A stretch of 5,938 nt of DNA from WLWS01 sp047638675 (GTDB taxonomy: Bacteria > Pseudomonadota > Gammaproteobacteria > Eutrophobiales > Eutrophobiaceae). The notes beneath the pieces are model-generated. The model was not told the DNA's origin, did not search any database, and was given only the letters and a program-made list of their open reading frames with translations. Numbering within the stretch: the first letter of the stretch is position 1; each line of letters opens with the position of its first letter. The stretch lies in contig JBLIML010000238.1 in assembly GCA_047638675.1 (NCBI GenBank), positions 1 to 5,938 on the forward strand, read 5' to 3'. Both the position numbers and the translations under genes were made by a program. This document shows positions 4,763 to 5,938 of the stretch, in pieces.

Positions 4763-4781
4763 AATGTCAGGCCTGACCCCG
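4754..4781. repeat. Solo copy of the insertion end, inverted relative to 3743
   Basis: GATGTGTAAAATGTCAGGCC through TGACCCCG is the inverse of the end at 3743-3768, sharing 13 consecutive bases (CGGGGTCAGGCCT read on the other strand) and most of the rest. It contains the 12-base palindrome GTCAGGCCTGAC (4766-4777). Read on the minus strand this palindrome is followed by ATTTT, so it might also help end transcripts of the ubiD unit. The remaining stretch 4782-4855 shows nothing I can support. Confidence 0.6.
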
Positions 4782-4855
4782 ACGAGAAACAGATAGGCTG
4801 AATCCTAACGATGGTTGGAACCTGTCTTCTACTCTACCCGAACCCATCGAGCCCA

Positions 4856-5116
4856 TTAAATAGGCCTTGGAATCAGATCCGGTACCAGTAAGACGATACT
4901 TTCCACCTCGTCTAGTCCTTCTCCGCAAGCTGCGATTGCGCCTTCAGCTGTGTCCCCCGCAGCCAGCACCCTACTGTTTGTAACTACGATCCATTTTGCC
5001 CGGTGCTTCTCCATTAATTCATCAATATTTGCTCCAATCCAACGACGATTACTTAACATGGCCCGCAATTTCATCCGGTAGGGTGAAAGGTCAGAACTTG
5101 ATATATCGTCATTCAT
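4856..5116 (-). CDS. Small protein resembling DUF5678 type, downstream of ubiD-like gene
   Basis: I favour the ATG at 5116, preceded by GAGG nine bases upstream, giving 86 residues (MNDDISSSDLSPYR...). An in-frame ATG at 5143 would add nine residues and overlap the ubiD-like stop by eight bases, but has no good ribosome site. The core, DELMEKHRAKWIVVTNSRVL followed by AAGDTAEGAIAACGE, resembles the short DUF5678 pattern of a lysine-rich helix, a KW(I/V)V strand, a Val/Gly turn and an (A/S)GD(T/S) helix start. The role of that domain is unknown. The tail VESIVLLVPDLIPRPI is a plausible closing strand. Tight coupling with the (de)carboxylase gene suggests a related job, but nothing in the sequence says what it is. 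The family call is tentative; that the gene is real is more secure. Confidence 0.65.
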   Translation of the reverse strand: MNDDISSSDLSPYRMKLRAMLSNRRWIGANIDELMEKHRAKWIVVTNSRVLAAGDTAEGAIAACGEGLDEVESIVLLVPDLIPRPI

Positions 5117-5135
5117 CTGTGCAGACCTCGATTGC

Positions 5136-5938
5136 TTACACATTTATACCCATGGATTTCAGCAACGCTATTGCGGTTTCGGTGCGGCGTGGTTCGGCCT
5201 TGCCACGCTTGTAACCTTCGTTGGACGGTGCCAGGGCTTCGGTCAAATCAAACACGGTAAAAGATGTCAGTCCGGGTTCCCCGGTGCCGGTAACAGAAGG
5301 TTCTGATGGATCCAGATAACACCCTGGTAGCTGCTCAACCACGAAAATGTCCTTGCCACCCTGAAAGCGTACCGAGAACGACCAGATCAGATCATTGATG
5401 TTGCGTATATCGATATCATCCTCCATGACGAACAGGTTTTTTACCAGCCTGCCGGAACGGCAACCCCGTACCGCCATGGCCAGTTGCCGGATGAGGCCAG
5501 CGCGATTCGACCCTTTACGGATGGCGATCGCCGTCGTTAGACCTTCCGCACCCATGACCGCAACATCTGCTACTTCTGGTATAGAGGTTTTTACCTGGGT
5601 ATACATGCTGGCGGAGTAGACAAGGTGATCGATGATGTGTCCTTCGGTCGGTTCCCTGCCCATGTACATGTACTGGTAGATGGGTGATTTACGCATGGTA
5701 ATTGTCTTTACCTCCAGCTCCGGCAGGTAAAAAATCCCTGAGTGATAACCGGTGAATTCCGAGAACGGTCCTTCGAGTATGCGTTCAGTGGGGTGATAGT
5801 AACCCTCGATGACAATTTCCGCTTCAGCAGGTACAAGAATTTGCGGATGCAATTCCGAACGTACCATGTGCAATTTTTCGCCTGTAAAGGCACCCCAGTA
5901 TTCGTATTCGGCAACACCGGCAGGTGCCGACATCTGAC
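5136..5938 (-). CDS. UbiD-family prenylated-FMN (de)carboxylase, C-terminal part
   Basis: The frame is open to the window edge, so about 266 C-terminal residues of a protein normally near 450-500 are seen. The key block is ILEGPFSEFTGYHS, where Glu54 and Glu59 (counted from the first Met at 5933) match the two catalytic glutamates of the ExxxxE signature in ferulate decarboxylase and UbiD. Further family features are AIAIRKGSNRAGLIRQLAMA, the acidic VMEDDIDIRNINDLIWSFSV and the closing CYLDPSEP. The more N-terminal residues contacting prenylated FMN and metal are outside the window. The Fdc/UbiD-like C-terminus differs from E. coli UbiD (no IWAxTTRMDP block), so I call an aromatic or unsaturated acid (de)carboxylase of unknown substrate, not the ubiquinone enzyme. 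The Met at 5933 is internal, not the true start. Confidence 0.88.
   Translation of the reverse strand, partial: QMSAPAGVAEYEYWGAFTGEKLHMVRSELHPQILVPAEAEIVIEGYYHPTERILEGPFSEFTGYHSGIFYLPELEVKTITMRKSPIYQYMYMGREPTEGHIIDHLVYSASMYTQVKTSIPEVADVAVMGAEGLTTAIAIRKGSNRAGLIRQLAMAVRGCRSGRLVKNLFVMEDDIDIRNINDLIWSFSVRFQGGKDIFVVEQLPGCYLDPSEPSVTGTGEPGLTSFTVFDLTEALAPSNEGYKRGKAEPRRTETAIALLKSMGINV

Overview
The window most likely comes from a gammaproteobacterium; I cannot name the genus. The evidence is the minus-strand order FmdB zinc ribbon, DUF502 membrane protein, aspS, NUDIX, which is a common gammaproteobacterial arrangement, together with a tRNA-Lys(UUU) nearly identical to the E. coli one and an AspRS closely related to those of gammaproteobacteria. 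No phage gene and no intact transposase gene is visible.

Layout. (1) Bases 1-3070, minus strand: a housekeeping cluster transcribed towards base 1. It holds an FmdB-type zinc-ribbon protein with a disordered repeat tail, a DUF502 inner-membrane protein, aspartyl-tRNA synthetase, and the first 26 codons of a NUDIX protein cut by the window edge. A sigma70-like promoter lies before the zinc-ribbon gene. The NUDIX gene has its own regulatory region: two 21-bp operators of identical architecture. (2) Bases 3071-3334: a divergent intergenic region and a tRNA-Lys gene on the plus strand. (3) Bases 3335-4158: a decayed accessory stretch. It contains a REPIN-like double REP hairpin, a 42-codon remnant of an acetoacetyl-CoA synthetase gene whose start codon reads ATA, and a repeat-bounded insertion that interrupts that remnant. 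(4) Bases 4159-4742, plus strand: a UspA-type universal stress protein with its own promoter, followed by a possible 40-residue cysteine-rich microprotein. A further copy of the repeat end follows, so the usp gene is bracketed by inverted repeat ends. (5) Bases 4856-5938, minus strand: the C-terminal half of a UbiD-family (de)carboxylase and a small downstream protein resembling the DUF5678 type, overlapping or nearly touching.

Working together. The FmdB/DUF502/aspS genes look like one transcription unit. The AspRS carries residues associated with nondiscriminating enzymes, which predicts that the host makes Asn-tRNA through GatCAB. The NUDIX gene appears to be controlled separately by a dimeric repressor, perhaps NrtR-like autoregulation. 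The 3335-4800 interval is an insertion and decay zone between two conserved blocks. I see no clear undescribed defence or other multi-gene system. The most original signals are the paired operators, the repeat-end family around usp, and the cysteine-rich microprotein.
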